Shown here: positions 45,343 to 57,651 of the stretch, piece after piece | Layout of the letters: each line of letters opens with the position of its first letter | Position numbering within the stretch: position 1 is the stretch's first letter | Assembly (NCBI GenBank): GCA_037176725.1 | Contig: JAZBRS010000075.1 | Span: forward strand, 79,672,001-79,736,000 | Length of the DNA stretch: 64,000 bases | Source of the DNA: Posidonia oceanica | Lineage: Eukaryota; Streptophyta; Magnoliopsida; Alismatales; Posidoniaceae | Reading direction: 5' to 3' | Made by a program: the position numbers and the translations under genes | Notes under the pieces: generated by a model | Database searches by the model: none | Told to the model about the DNA's origin: nothing | The model's input: only the letters and a program-made list of their open reading frames with translations

Positions 45343-48300
45343 CTAAGAGAAATATAACTTATCATTCTCTCTTATAACATTCAACTCTTCTACTACTGAA
45401 CCATCTTCCATAAGAATCATACTTGCTCCTTTACCAAACTTCTTTTCTGCATTCACCAAATTCATTTCTTAGCAAACAGAATCGAAAACTTAGTTGACTC
45501 ATATGCAAGTAATAAAAATGATATACTCTTGTGCACAAACCAATTCTTTGTCAAGAAAGAGTTTGAACAAAGGCAATCATAAGTAGGCTTTCCTTGAAAC
45601 TAATTAACCTGTTTCCAGGACCTTCCAATTTGAGTATGTTGATCTTCCTCTAGAATGTCACCTCTATATGTGATAACTTTAATTAAAATCTACTTTGTTA
45701 CATTGCTTCTATATTTTTCAAAATTTTGATAAGGGATAATTTGCTAATGCATTTTTTGCTACTTATAAAAAGTGATTTCTACATTGTTTAACAGTATTTC
45801 CATTTTGAATGAAATAAGAAAGTAAAAATGAATCGTTAAAAAAAGAAAGTAAAAATGAATTTTAATGTTTAAATGTTGCTTTTGCTTTCAGAGTACATCT
45901 GAACTTCTTCCGGAAGCTCCAATATATAGTATGATTGACTCAAAAAAAAAATTTATAAGAGGAAGCCAACTCTAAGTGGGTATAATTGTCTTCCTTTTGT
46001 TTTGGGAGAGTTAAGAAGGAAACTAACATATTCATATCTTAAGTCAAGGTTTACCCCAGGAGTTACTTACCATAAATCATACATGGAATACTTTAAGATT
46101 TTTGTTCCTTCTTGACTAATTTTTGGAAAACCAATTGGATCCTATCATCTCTTTGTAGCTCTTTCTGCTAGGAGTTGTTGCAATTTGTGGGAATCCTAAG
46201 TAGTAGTTAGGATTATAAGCAGAGTTACCAAAATCTAAGGATAAGCTTGTCATACCTGCCAATTTTAGCAATTCTTCAATAGAGTCTGGTAGATATACAA
46301 GCTTTCCTGATGAGTTGGTTATTTTATTGGCTTCATCAGGATGATGCCCATGAATTACAACCCTCCTGTGTAAATCTTTAGCTGATGGATGAGTTGGTAT
46401 TTGCCCTGCATGGCAAAAATTCGTTAGTTTTTGTTGAGTATTAGGATATGTGATGCACGGGTTTCTTAAATGGCAATTTAGAATTGGACCATTTTTGTGT
46501 TGTAGAACTTTTTTGAAATGCCTGCTATGCTAGAAGCAGAAATTGCTGTATTGTTTGGTAATTAACTTAATGTATCTCTAAATGTTCAATATTATTTTGT
46601 GCAGATACTTTAATGCTTGACCTTAATTCCTCAAAGAAGTAAAAGAACAGAACATGCCATACCTTTTATATTTGAATCTGCTCCACAGCTAATTTTTGAC
46701 ACCTGACATTCTTGTATTTCCTCTTTTGAGTTGTAACCCTGACATAATAGATATAATTCTTTAGTACTACATAAGATTTACAATATGTGGACTTGGTACT
46801 GACAACCTCAGGAGGTCAAAATGACTTATACGTTGTACATGGGTTTCTTTTACCACATTGATTGATTTATAAGCACAAAAGTTGGATCATCATTTGAAGA
46901 TTGTATTACTACTTTCACGTCATTGTCATTTCCTAGAGGCAGATGGATGACTCCAGCAATTCATGGAACTTGTTAGGTGATCACTGTGGTTGTGATTTAC
47001 ATAGATTTCTTATTATAATCTTCAGCTTCTCATATCTAAGTTTAAGCACTTCTGCTCCATAAGCTCTTCAGAAGGGCCTCCAGGGAACTGCTTGAGACTG
47101 CATTTTTTGTGCGTCTAGTATGGAGATTGAAACTACATGATTTTGGCTTTCTTCTATTTAGAAGTGAGGAGCATGAAGTACATTTTTCATGTAAGGTAGG
47201 ATCCTTCTTTTGTTTTATATGCAAAGATCCTTGCGGCCAAAGTGACAAATGAAATTTGCCGTCTTGAATATCTCCCTGAACATACACATACCTCATTCAT
47301 CTCACTCAGCAGTTCTGTTATGAATGGCATTTCTTCCAAAACCTCTGGTTTCATTTCTCTCAGGGCCTGCAGATTGAACAATTCATAATATAGTGAATTA
47401 TGTTAAAGTTTACAACCTGAAGATATAAAAAAACTTTTATGGATTTATGTTTCTCAATGCAAGTTGTAGTCAAACGTTTTTGGAATTTGGAGAGTAAATC
47501 TGCTGGCCAGTAAGTTGTGTGGATGAGGAGAAAAACATGCATGTGATTTCATAATTGCTTTCAGCTAATTTACGTACTGTGAATTTCTCCGGACCATATA
47601 ATTGAAATAAAGAGATGAAAATATGGCAAATTCCTTTGCATCGTTTGGATGAAGGAAACTTAACAAGGTGACAGTATTTTATTGGCTTTTGAGTAGCACC
47701 TGAGTGAAGTTGGAGATGATTTTACTTCCGTCTGCAGCATGTGACTTTACAATCTGGCTGAATTGGCGATGACCTATCCGAACAAGCTGAGTAAGTCTTC
47801 TGGTTCTTACTGTGAAGGGCTGTGGCATGTTTAAAATCACCCCTACCTCTCCTGTCATGTCTGCAGCTCCTAAACTCATCAAAATCTGAGTAGTTCAATT
47901 TAGCCGAGTTATCTAATGGTTAATACACAAGAAATGGTCAGTTCCTTTTCAATCAACATTTTCTCAATGTCTTTTAACATCAATAGATTGACTGTTAATG
48001 GTTCTAGCATGCGTAAACTTGGTTCAGCAAAATTTCGTAAGTACAAAATAGACAGACGGTGCCTTTTGTTGTGATGCATATTAAATGCATTCAACATTTC
48101 ACTGGTATTTGCTGAAACCCTTCTATACTTTGTTGTTTGTTCCAGTCTGGCTTTTGATCTATGCCTAGTCTACCAGGTCCTTTGTTACATTGCCCATATG
48201 AGTTCTAAAGTACTGTATTTTTCTTCACTGTAGCCATTCATAACGATCCGAGCCATGTTTACCATGATGAAACAGTAAACCTAATAATCACGTAGCAGTT

Positions 48301-51300
48301 GTGGTCTATTTTCCTTTTCCCCTCCATGTTTGTTTTTTTTTGTTTAACCATGACTACAAAATTCAGGGAACTTAATTCATACTTATCATGAAAAGATTTC
48401 ATAGTACCTGCTCTGATCCGTTTTTGATGGTAATAACATCCTGCAGGATCAGATTTTAGGCGTAAGGTTCACAATCTCAACAATAAACCCTGTCATTGTA
48501 GGATTAAGTTGGGAACATCATACCACTGCACCGGACACGATAATGTAGAAATCTGTAGGTATTTCATTCTTTCGAATAATATCAACCTTTGGGGGAAAGT
48601 ATTCGGCTTTCATATCTGAGACCTGTTGCCAGAAGGTTCAAATCAATTAGTTGCTAACATTTTCATATCCATGCATAGATAGACCAATATTTGTTGACTA
48701 ATGACTGTAGCCTTTTCGCTTGGAAAGTGGAGATAAAAGATAACAAAATCATGCAATTAGTAACATATCTGAGAAGCATCTTAGTTGGATGCATGCATGA
48801 TTGGTTGGACCCTTGTCTATTTTCTATGGTGCTTTCTTATCTTCTCAATTGTTTTCTAATGTGTCCTTTACTTGTGGTCCTAATATTCTGTCATCTAGAG
48901 AATAGTACATACCATCTGAACTATGAAATCTTGTTCGACTCCTCTGAAGAGATAAGCACTTCCCAGTGTGTTCAGGAAGAGATGCTGTGCAATGCTTGAT
49001 CTTATAGCCTTGGGCAAGGTTGCAATAACTTCCTCCTGCTGTAGCTCCATTGTCTTGAATTTGAGTTGCAGGTGTGATATCATCTGCTCCTGCAGACTCA
49101 TTGGAAGTTGGTTTGAGCTTGCGTAACGTGAAACTTCATTAATGGAATCCCTCTGCAAAAGCCAAACCTCTATTCCAATCATCCGATGAGCATGAGGTCA
49201 CCAATAAAGATAACTGTTATCATTTTAAATAACAGACTACTTGGTATATCCTTTCCGTTTGCTTAACAACTGAAGTGTTTAAATGTCTAGCTTCTTGTTT
49301 CAGAAGCATGGTACTTGTGCAATCATTAGTTCCTTTTTTATATGGATCTCTACTTAGGATCCGTTTGGTAAAACATCAGCTTCTGGATCTAAGTGTAGAA
49401 GCTAGAAGCAAGCTTCTGGTTGGAAGCAGTTATACTCTTGCTTTTGGAAATGTAAAGGAATTACTGTTCCAAAAGTTTTTTGATTTTGAGAAGCTGGTAC
49501 TGTTTAATAGAATTGTTGGACCATTGTAGCTTCTAGGAGAAGTTATATGTTCAAAAGTTTTACCAAACGGACCCTTAGATTCTTTGCTTCTAGAAAGCAC
49601 GGATCTCAACTTTTGACTAGTCTTTTCTTGATATCCATAATTCATACAGTATGAATTAGCCTCCAACTGTTGTTGACTTGAAATTTCTTTTCATGTTTTG
49701 CAGGTGCCTGTTTAGTGCATCATCCATGATACAAGCTAGAGTTATGAGAACAGTTGCAATCAGGTGAGTTACTGATTTCAAGTGCTGAAGAATTTAACTG
49801 AGTTGTGACAGTCAAGTCTGATATAGCTGTATTTCAGTAATTACCATTCGGAAAGTACGAATTGCCCCATGAACAATTAGATTGGTCATGTTTCCGATGA
49901 TATAGGCAGTTAGGCCAATGTTGAAGAGCATGAAAAAAATGTTGAACAGCTTTTCCCTTGTGTTTTGTGAGTAGAGGTCCCCGTATCCAACAGTGGTTAG
50001 TGTCACAATGGACCAGTAGATCGAGTAGATGTACCCAGTCCATATACTCCTCTGTGGGAAGTCACTGATCTCCGCTCCAATCCACGTGTCTTTTTTTACC
50101 TGGTAGCTGGCGGCCAACCAATAGTAAAAGCATCCAGCTGAATGCACTATGAACAGCGTAACCTGCACAAGGTAACAGACTGTAGTTATCATGCTGTAAT
50201 TATTTTCTTAGTCGCCTCTAAAATTATTTAACACAAAGAAAGTCATTTTAGGGCACTTTTTTTGACACTTTCAGAGCTGATGATTTATCGCTTTCTTACA
50301 CTGATGAGTTTTAGGTATCTCGTCCAGAAGTAGCTGAAGCGTGTGTCCTTCTCTATTCTGCAAATTTGAAGCAAGTCAAACTCTTGATTGTCAAGGTTAC
50401 ACGGTCCATGTAGTATTTCTATTATAGTAAAACATGGCTTAACTAAAATAAGAGCCTGAACTGTATCTTGTGTGAGCACTATGAGAAGACAGCTAGTCAT
50501 CCATTTTTTGAATGTGATCTACTGTTTGTGTGTGGACATTTGTTGGGCAGTGGACTGGCTTCTTTTTCCAGGGAAACAATTTTACTGATGTTGTTTGTTG
50601 GATGAGGAAGGTCAGAAGCAAAATTTGTCTAGCCGCAGATTAGCTATTCATGCCACAGCTTGGTGTTTGTGTTTGGGAAGACATACCTTTGTTTTCCATC
50701 AATAGTGCTTTGATGTAGAGGAGGTTGCATGTAGGAGGTTGGCTGTTGGATTTGTTTGGCCTTTTGGGGAAGAACTTTGTATGGGTAGAGCTATGGTGAT
50801 TGGAGTTCCTTTTATTTTTTCCTTGATTTTCTATTCCTTGTACCTTTTCTTTTGCTAGTTAGGTTAGATTGCATTTAATCTGTTGTTACTCTTGGATGAT
50901 TACTTAATAAAATTTGGTATTATGCCATCACCAATTTCCGAAAGAACTAAAATACGAGCTTCATTGGTTGCTGGTGAAGAAACTCACATTGGTAAACTTT
51001 GTAAAAATCCGGAAATGGTAAGTTTGTAACCTACTGTTCTTAACAGGTGAATATATTTTCTCTTTGTTTTAGAATTATTGTGGTTTGGAGACTTGAAGTA
51101 CGGAAGTTCCATTATCATATATTCATATCCCAGGTTTGTACCTAAGTTCTCCTTTTTTTTTGGTTGGATAAAGGCCAATTGTGCTAACGTCTTTGATTCT
51201 TTACAGGTGAATTTGATGGTATGCAAGTGGATTAATTCGCTTCTTGCTAGTTGCTACTGAAAAACCATTTGAGAGGTTCATGTCTTATCTTCATTTTTTT

Positions 51301-54300
51301 TTCTTATCATTGGAGAGCGTATGCCAATGTTTTATTTTTACTCCGGGTTGAGATGGAAACTAAATGCTTATGAAACGAAAAAATTGCAGCAGCTTGGTTG
51401 GTCTATGTACTTTGCTCACCTTGCAAAAAGCACGCTGACTCGTCTGAGACGCCAAAGCCGTAGAAGATTTATAAATGCGAACACTGAGTCCAAATTCTTC
51501 CGTGAAATGAGATGGTATACTACCTGGAAAGGGAACGTGGAAGCCACGTCCATCACAAATCCCAAGCTCGTTCCATACCTGCAGGCAACATTGTATACTA
51601 TCACAAAAATTGGTTTCTGGATAGGGTGCTGCTGCTTCTTCTATTTCAGTCACTCTCCGACAGATGCAACATCATTGGGACCGGGTTCACAATGTCCTAG
51701 GGACTTCCCTTGCTACCAATCAAGTTGGATGTCGCAGCCTGGTTGACGCCGGTGTTTCATCAAACGTCAAGCAACCCTTGGGTGGTGCAGCTCTAGCCAC
51801 TATTGCAATGAAGAATTGGGACGTATGGAGGATGATATCTATTAGTCCTTGTTGTCCATCTTTTTGTTTGGAGTTGCAATTTATTACAAACATAGCAGGT
51901 TGTGATCTTGGAATTTTTTAGGTGAACTTTTTTATGCTTGTATGAACTTTTCTCCTATTGTCCTGTCTGGTTAGTAGGATTGTAAGTGGGTCAGGTTTGA
52001 CCCGTTAATCCGACCCTATCTTAGGAAGAGGTTAGAGTAGAGATTTTGTCCATCTGTTCACTTGCGAAGCTGTTATTTACTTAATCATCTTCTTAGTGGA
52101 TAAGGATGAATGTAGACTGCTTTAGGTTATCTACTAATCCGTTAACCCGTTGAATCATGAAGTTGTGTTTTATTATATTTTTGATAATACTTTATATTTT
52201 TGAATTATGGATGGTGATTAAGGTATTTTGTATTTTGTTGTATTTTTTAGAGTATTTTAAATCTTTGAATCATCAAATCATGAATGGTGTGGTTAAATGA
52301 TATTACATTTATGTTGTTTTTAATATTATTATTATTATTAGATGAAAACAATGAATCAATGATGAATGATGTTGTATTGTGATAAATGATAATGTTGAAA
52401 TTATTCTTGTTATATATTGTTAAATTTATTATTAATTTTAAATGAACACAATTTGATTTTTTTATAGGTTGTTTTATTAACAATTTTTGGGTAGTCATGA
52501 TTCAATTTTGGAATCAATTAAGGTTATGAAATAGTATAAATGATATTATATTTATGTTGTTTTTAATTTTATTATTATTCTTAGATGAACATAATGAATC
52601 AACGATGAATGATGATATTGTATTACGATAAATGATAATGCTGAAATTATTATTATTATATATTGTTAAATTTATTATTAATTTTAGATGAACACAATTT
52701 GATTTTTTATAGGTTGTTGTTTTATCAACAATTTTTTTGTAGTCATGGTTCAATTTTGAGTTCAATTAAGGTCATGAAATAGTATAAATTGTGGTCTTAA
52801 AAAATAAAAAAAAGGTCATTTGTTTGACTCGTCAACTTGCACCGCTATCTGTTAATTAAAAGGGTAATGGATAGGATAATGGTTAAGTTTTTTTTAAACA
52901 GATATTGACTCGATCCGTTATTTGTCAAGAAGGAACAGGTAAGGATAAGGGTAAACTTCAAATTTGACCCGACTCGATCTACTTATAGGCTTATCGGTTA
53001 GTCTCTTTTTAGACTCATTTTGCTTCTTCTCCTTGGAGGATTGACTTTTGTATTTTTTAACTTGATAGTGGTATTTATAATTAAGTTTTGCTTAATATAT
53101 AAATTACCATTTCCAAAAAAAAAAAAAACATTGTACACTATCAGATCCCTGCCTACATGCATCCAACAAAAATTGCCATTTCAGTTGATATGAGATGTGG
53201 TTCCACGTCCATACATTTTAACTTATGAAAGTTTCATTTTAAAAGTAAAAATTTTTTTTGGGTGAATTTATGAAGTTAGTTAAATGTTTAATAAATCCGA
53301 CTAAAACTAGTTGTTTTCTGAAGTTTATTAATTTGGCTATTTGGGTGTGATAAACTTTCACAGGGAAGCTTTATTTGACTTTATCTCATGATTTGAATTT
53401 TTCGGTGACACTAATTCCAACAATCTTCCAGAAAATAGGTTGAATTTTCACTAGACGCATGAAGCATTAGCAAGTTGGTGTATTTCAATACCTCATCCAA
53501 TCAAATCAACCTTTAGTTAGGTAGATTACCTCTTGGCTATCTTCTTAGGGTCATCGACGATAAGGAACGTGGTTTTATCTAGATGAGCGACGAAGAACGA
53601 GATGATGATGTCTACGAAGAAGAAGGAATCCACCACCAGGTCGACGACCAGTAGAGGTCCGGTGGACGCATGCTGGAATGCGAGCTCAAACGGCGACACC
53701 CATGCCGAGTAGAGCACAAGCAAGATCAAGAACGTCTGCCACCACCTGCGTGTGGAATATTTTTACCATGCTGGTTAGCTATTGTCCAAGGATATATCTG
53801 AGAAGTTATGGGTTTTCGTCATAAAACCTCATCACGTCATTAATAAAAGAAAGTCCAGCGTCATTTATAATTTGACTAATAAAATGGTGTGGTCGATGAT
53901 GTCCATTTAATACATGGTTCACCTTTTTTTGGAGGGAGAAGACAACTCCATAGGAAGAAAGATCACTCTTTTTCTGCAATGTAATTAAATTCTTTTTATA
54001 GATGCGTTGGAATCCAAAACTACTCTTTACTATGTTATTTGTTACTTTGAGAAATCAAATACACCATTTCGATCATAAAAATCCCGTGTAGTAAACTTGT
54101 TCGAGATTTTTGAACCCTGATTTTTTAATATTTAATTAGAAAACCTTATAACACAATTGTTTCTCGGATACTTCATTTGTCGCAAGTGATGTTGAAAGGA
54201 AAGAAAAAGCATTCAATTTATGAGTTGTTTGAATAGATTTTCTAACTGCATATATTATTAAAAATTTCAAGTGGAAGGAAAGATGGGACTCTGGGGTCCT

Positions 54301-55159
54301 TTCATATCAATGGCACAATTTCATGATAATAAAATGTTTAATTTTATTTGAAATTGAAAATCGTTTTTAAACTAAAAAAGTTCTTAAATAAATACTTCAC
54401 AGCGGCAAACAAGGTGAGTTCAACAAGATTGATTAGGTAATTAAGGTTAAACTAGATAGGGTCGATGAGATGAAAGGAGTATCTGAGTTCAAATCATGGT
54501 TGATACGTTGATATCGGATTCACATCCTAGAACTCTTTTGCTTATTATTTTTTACTTAAACTGCTAATAAAATCTACACAAAATAATGCATGCTGAGGAG
54601 CATAGTGTCCCTCTTGTGCTTTATAGACAGAGAGCATACTGTTGACATTAATGCTACAGTATTGTTGTTAGACAGAGAAGCATACCGTTCCTTCCAGACC
54701 ACAGGGATCAATGAACAGTTTTGTTGACATTAATGCTACCCAAAACTTGAAATCATAGATCCGGACAAACCTTCATAATTTGAGATTATCATAAATAACA
54801 CTATATTTCTAAATAATGGAAGAAAAGGAATCTGGATTTTTCATTAGCAAATACGATCAATCACATGTGCAGATTCAGATCACCTTTTCATAAAATAAGA
54901 ACTTGCAAAGAACATGGGATTACTGGTTATTAACTTGATAATCCACAGAGAGAGAGAGATTGAACCTGTATCTGCGATCATATGGCGCAATTATGAAATT
55001 CCTGAGGCGAGGATGGGCATCGTCGATGGCCGTTCCGAACGCCGGCAACATACTACTTGACACCGCCGTCAAGTTCCTGATGTCACGGCTCGTTGCTTGT
55101 CGGAACAACAGATATGGCGCCGGCGATGGTTGCCGGAGCTCCCATTCTGTCTTTGACAT
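45343..55159 (-). CDS. KAT3: Shaker-type K+ channel subunit, KAT3/KC1-like (13 exons, intact)
   Basis: Exons in transcript order: 55,159-54,966; 53,745-53,530; 51,578-51,420; 50,357-50,300; 50,162-49,845; 49,152-48,913; 48,622-48,524; 48,440-48,408; 47,885-47,700; 47,366-47,292; 46,738-46,663; 46,405-46,256; 45,446-45,343. All borders are GT-AG and phases agree: 1908 bp, 635 residues, no internal stop. Features: N-terminus with [21 protein letters not shown]1 at about 66-86 ([20 protein letters not shown]); S4 ([19 protein letters not shown]) near 170-189; selectivity filter TTVGYGD at 265-271; S6 ([20 protein letters not shown]); C-linker and cyclic-nucleotide-binding domain at about 396-490 ([34 protein letters not shown]); C-terminal KHA domain ([20 protein letters not shown]). 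Arabidopsis KC1 has 662 residues. KC1-type subunits are electrically silent and combine with AKT1 or KAT channels at the plasma membrane to shift gating of inward K+ current. The similarity is closest to KAT3 rather than AKT or SKOR types. Confidence 0.95.
49357..49574. mobile_element. Tourist-like MITE (PIF/Harbinger) in intron 5 of the K+ channel gene
   Basis: A 218-bp element with terminal inverted repeats GGATCCGTTTGGTAAAAC (left) and GGGTCCGTTTGGTAAAAC (right, inverted), flanked by TTA on both sides (49,354-49,356 and 49,575-49,577). A 3-bp TTA duplication is typical of Tourist elements. It contains no coding sequence. Confidence 0.82.
50540..50935 (+). mobile_element. Possible LINE 3' remnant in intron 3 of the K+ channel gene
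   Basis: Translated pieces such as [15 protein letters not shown] resemble the HA..W..W.ERN segment at LINE C-termini. The block ends with GATTACTTAATAAAATTTGG, reminiscent of a retroposon tail, but no A-run or target duplication is clear. Confidence 0.35.
51975..52993. mobile_element. Non-autonomous hAT element in intron 2 of the K+ channel gene
   Basis: The left end TAGGATTGTAAGTGGGTCAG and following bases (GACCCGTTAATCCGACCC, GGTTAGAGTAGAGATTTTGT) match the left end of the 9.6-kb hAT at 18,095. The right end is a decayed inverted copy (TAAGCCTATAAGTAGATCGA read inward). Flanking 8-mers CTGGTTAG and TCGGTTAG agree at 6 of 8. There is no transposase. The core is two tandem copies of a roughly 245-bp AT-rich unit (about 52,280-52,520 and 52,525-52,765). 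Confidence 0.75.
52280..52765. repeat. Two tandem copies of a roughly 245-bp AT-rich unit
   Basis: Shared landmarks include ATGATATTA then ATTTATGTTGTTTTTAAT, TATATATTGTTAAATTTATT and GAACACAATTTGATTTTTT, then TAGGTTGT. The two copies produce matching minus-strand ORFs (52,498-52,247 and 52,765-52,514) that I regard as incidental. Confidence 0.85.
53035..53123 (+). mobile_element. LINE 3' tail fragment with A-run
   Basis: TTAACTTGATAGTGGTATTTATAATTAAGTTT...AAATTACCATTTCC followed by 14 A resembles the last 90 bp of the LINE at 55,625. It sits immediately next to the non-autonomous hAT element in intron 2. Confidence 0.7.
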
Positions 55160-55261
55160 TACTCCTCCTGTTGTGCAAACAACTTTCTGTCTGAAAGATT
55201 AGATATCACCAAGAGAGTTGTGGTTGGTGTACTCAAACTACATCTAGAGCTACCATGGGAG

Positions 55262-55270
55262 TTAATATAT
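55262..55270 (-). promoter_or_regulatory. TATA-like element upstream of the K+ channel gene
   Basis: The minus strand reads CCATATATTAAC about 105 bp upstream of the start codon. The spacing is plausible, but other AT-rich sites exist in the region. Confidence 0.4.
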
Positions 55271-55624
55271 GGGACACTGAGGAGACTTTTTGGCTCCCTG
55301 GCTCCCGTAGCTCCTACAATAGCTAAGTAGGTCCTGTATGTAGTTTTTTTAAACAAACAACTCGACTTAGGAGCACGCGTGGATTACTTTTTGGCTCTTA
55401 TTACTGTAGAATAATAAAGAAAGTTGGGAGCTCTCATAAGAATTGTTATAAAAGTTACTGGAGTATCAACTTGCATGGGTCAGGTCCTAAGATGTGTCTA
55501 TCCTAGCTTTGGACCATCTATACTGTATTTATAATTTAAAGTACCAACCTCACGTTACAATATGTTGTGGCACATATTCTACCTTATTCTCAGTTTGATA
55601 CGAGTATTAATATTATCAACACAT

Positions 55625-57638
55625 ACTTGAAACTGAAGCGTTAAATTTACAATATGTTGATAACATTTTATTATTTCTTTCTCCTAACGAGGATTGTGTC
55701 ATTAATTTAAAAAAAAATTTTGTATTGTTTTCAAACTTGTTCAGGCTTGAAAATTAACTTTAGTAAATCCTCTATTTCTAGGATTAGTGTCCTAGATCAT
55801 AGATTGGATAGATTTTGCTTTATTTTGGGTTACTCTTCCTCATCCCTACCAATCACATACTTAGGACTACCTCTACATTATAAAAAGGCCTCCTATAGTG
55901 ATTGGTCACCTGTATTGAATAGACTCATGACCAAATTAGACACTTGGAAGGCAAGATACCTTTCCATTGGAGGTAGGCTTACATTGCTTAACTTAGTTTT
56001 ATCAGCCATTCCTACTTACTATCTCTCGATTCTTCGTCTACCCAAGAAGGTGGAATTAGAAATTTATCGTATTCGTAGACGCTTCTTATGGAAATCCAAT
56101 GCCACATGTAGTTTAGGCTATTGCTTGGCAAAATGGCAAAATATTTGCCGGTACAAGGATCAAGATGGGCTGGGAATTATTAACATTAGAAATTTTAGTG
56201 TAGCATTGAAATGTAAGTTACTTTGGCAAGTGCTTGCAAATAATTTGAGCCTAAAGTGGCCTGCATTAGTTAAAAGCAGGTACTGAACGGTTAACAATAT
56301 TGGTGCTTTACTTAATGTGGCTTCTAGTAGGACTTTCCCCCTCTGATAGTAACTTAAAAAGTACTTCTCCATAGTTAATGATGGAAAAAAATAATTTTTT
56401 GGGAAAACAAATGGATAGATAATATTACTTTGAAACACACTTAACCTTATTTATTTTCCTTATCTAGGAATAAGAAATGCACTATTGAGAAAATGCTTAT
56501 GATTTATAATGCTAGACAACTGGACATCTTCTCAGTAAATAACAATGATTCCTTAAGCTCATTTCACTCTTCACTTGAGTTGCTAGATTTTATAGCCAAG
56601 ATAGATTCTTTAAATTTATCCAAAGGGGATGACATCTTGGAGTGGAATTTAATCCCAAACAAGGTATTCTCTATTAAAAACTGTTATGATTTCTTGAATG
56701 ATGGTGGTACTCGGTATAAGTTTAGAAACAGTATATGGAAATCTGCAGTCTCCTTGAAAATTAATGTTTTTGTATGACTTGCAACACATGATAAAATCCT
56801 TTCTAGATCAAATTTGGTTCGTAGGAGATGGCCTGGTTCACCTAATTGTGAGTTGTGCACTCATATCCTGGAAAGTACTGATCATATCTTTCTCCACTGC
56901 CCTATGTCTGCAGATAATTGGAGTTTTTTTCTTAATAGTTCTGTTCGTTTAAACGACGTATGTATCTTTGAAATTTTTTCACTATTTAAAATGATAAAGT
57001 TTAATATTAGTGTGAAAGGTTGGAATACTCTTGTGCATGCAATTTTTTGGAGTATATGGTTAAATAGAAACTCTGTTATATTTAGACAGAATGATAGAAA
57101 TCTATTCTCAATTTTATATCAAATATTGCATCTTATATCTTCTTAGGCAGAAAATATTTTCTCAGGCTATGAGTCAGTTGCATCTTCTATCTCCCAAACC
57201 ATCCAGCAAATACAGCAAGACTGGGATCATGCCTATGCAGTGCAAGCCATTTCCACGCCTACGGCTCCTCCTTCTGATCTCCTGGTCGCAGTCGAGGTAC
57301 TCTCCAATCCAACTGAGCTCAATAGGGATTCGGCTGCTCCTCCCTCCAACGATCTCGGCACCTGAATTATTTTCCTGGATGTCCCTGATCACCCTCCCCA
57401 TGGCCCCATGGCCGAAGTTCTCTGCTTATTTAGTAATTCAGATTTTATTTTGTTACATTGAGAATGGATTTATTCTCTAGGATTAATTTGGTGATCTTTT
57501 TTGGCTGTCTTCTTTTATCTTGGGTGGATTTTATGTACTTTGAACTTGAAACTTTGTTTATCCTCTTTACTTAATGATGGTATTTATAGTCAAGTTTATA
57601 TTTAATAGATACTGCTTAACGTTTACAAAAAAAAATAA
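55625..57638 (+). mobile_element. L1-type LINE 'C', 5'-truncated, with 13-bp target duplication
   Basis: It is flanked by ATTATCAACACAT at 55,612-55,624 and again at 57,639-57,651, directly after the A-rich tail. Coding pieces are the end of RT (QYVDNILLFLSPN, where relatives have YADD), the post-RT region (55,720-56,286: GLKINFSKSSI, YLGLPLHYKKASYSDW, DTWKARYLSIGGRLTL), a spacer piece (56,493-56,777) and zf-RVT (56,814-57,146: CELCTHILESTDHIFLHCP). The stop at 56,775-56,777 replaces an expected Trp. It lies about 450 bp upstream of the K+ channel start, in opposite orientation. Confidence 0.92.
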
Positions 57639-57651
57639 ATTATCAACACAT

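Noticed and set aside
49275..49529. 84-codon plus-strand ORF
   Set aside because: It spans the Tourist MITE in an intron of the K+ channel gene.
55159..55356. 65-codon ORF ending exactly at the K+ channel start codon
   Set aside because: It starts with TTG and lies over the predicted promoter and leader; only the short ATG-started uORF is worth noting.
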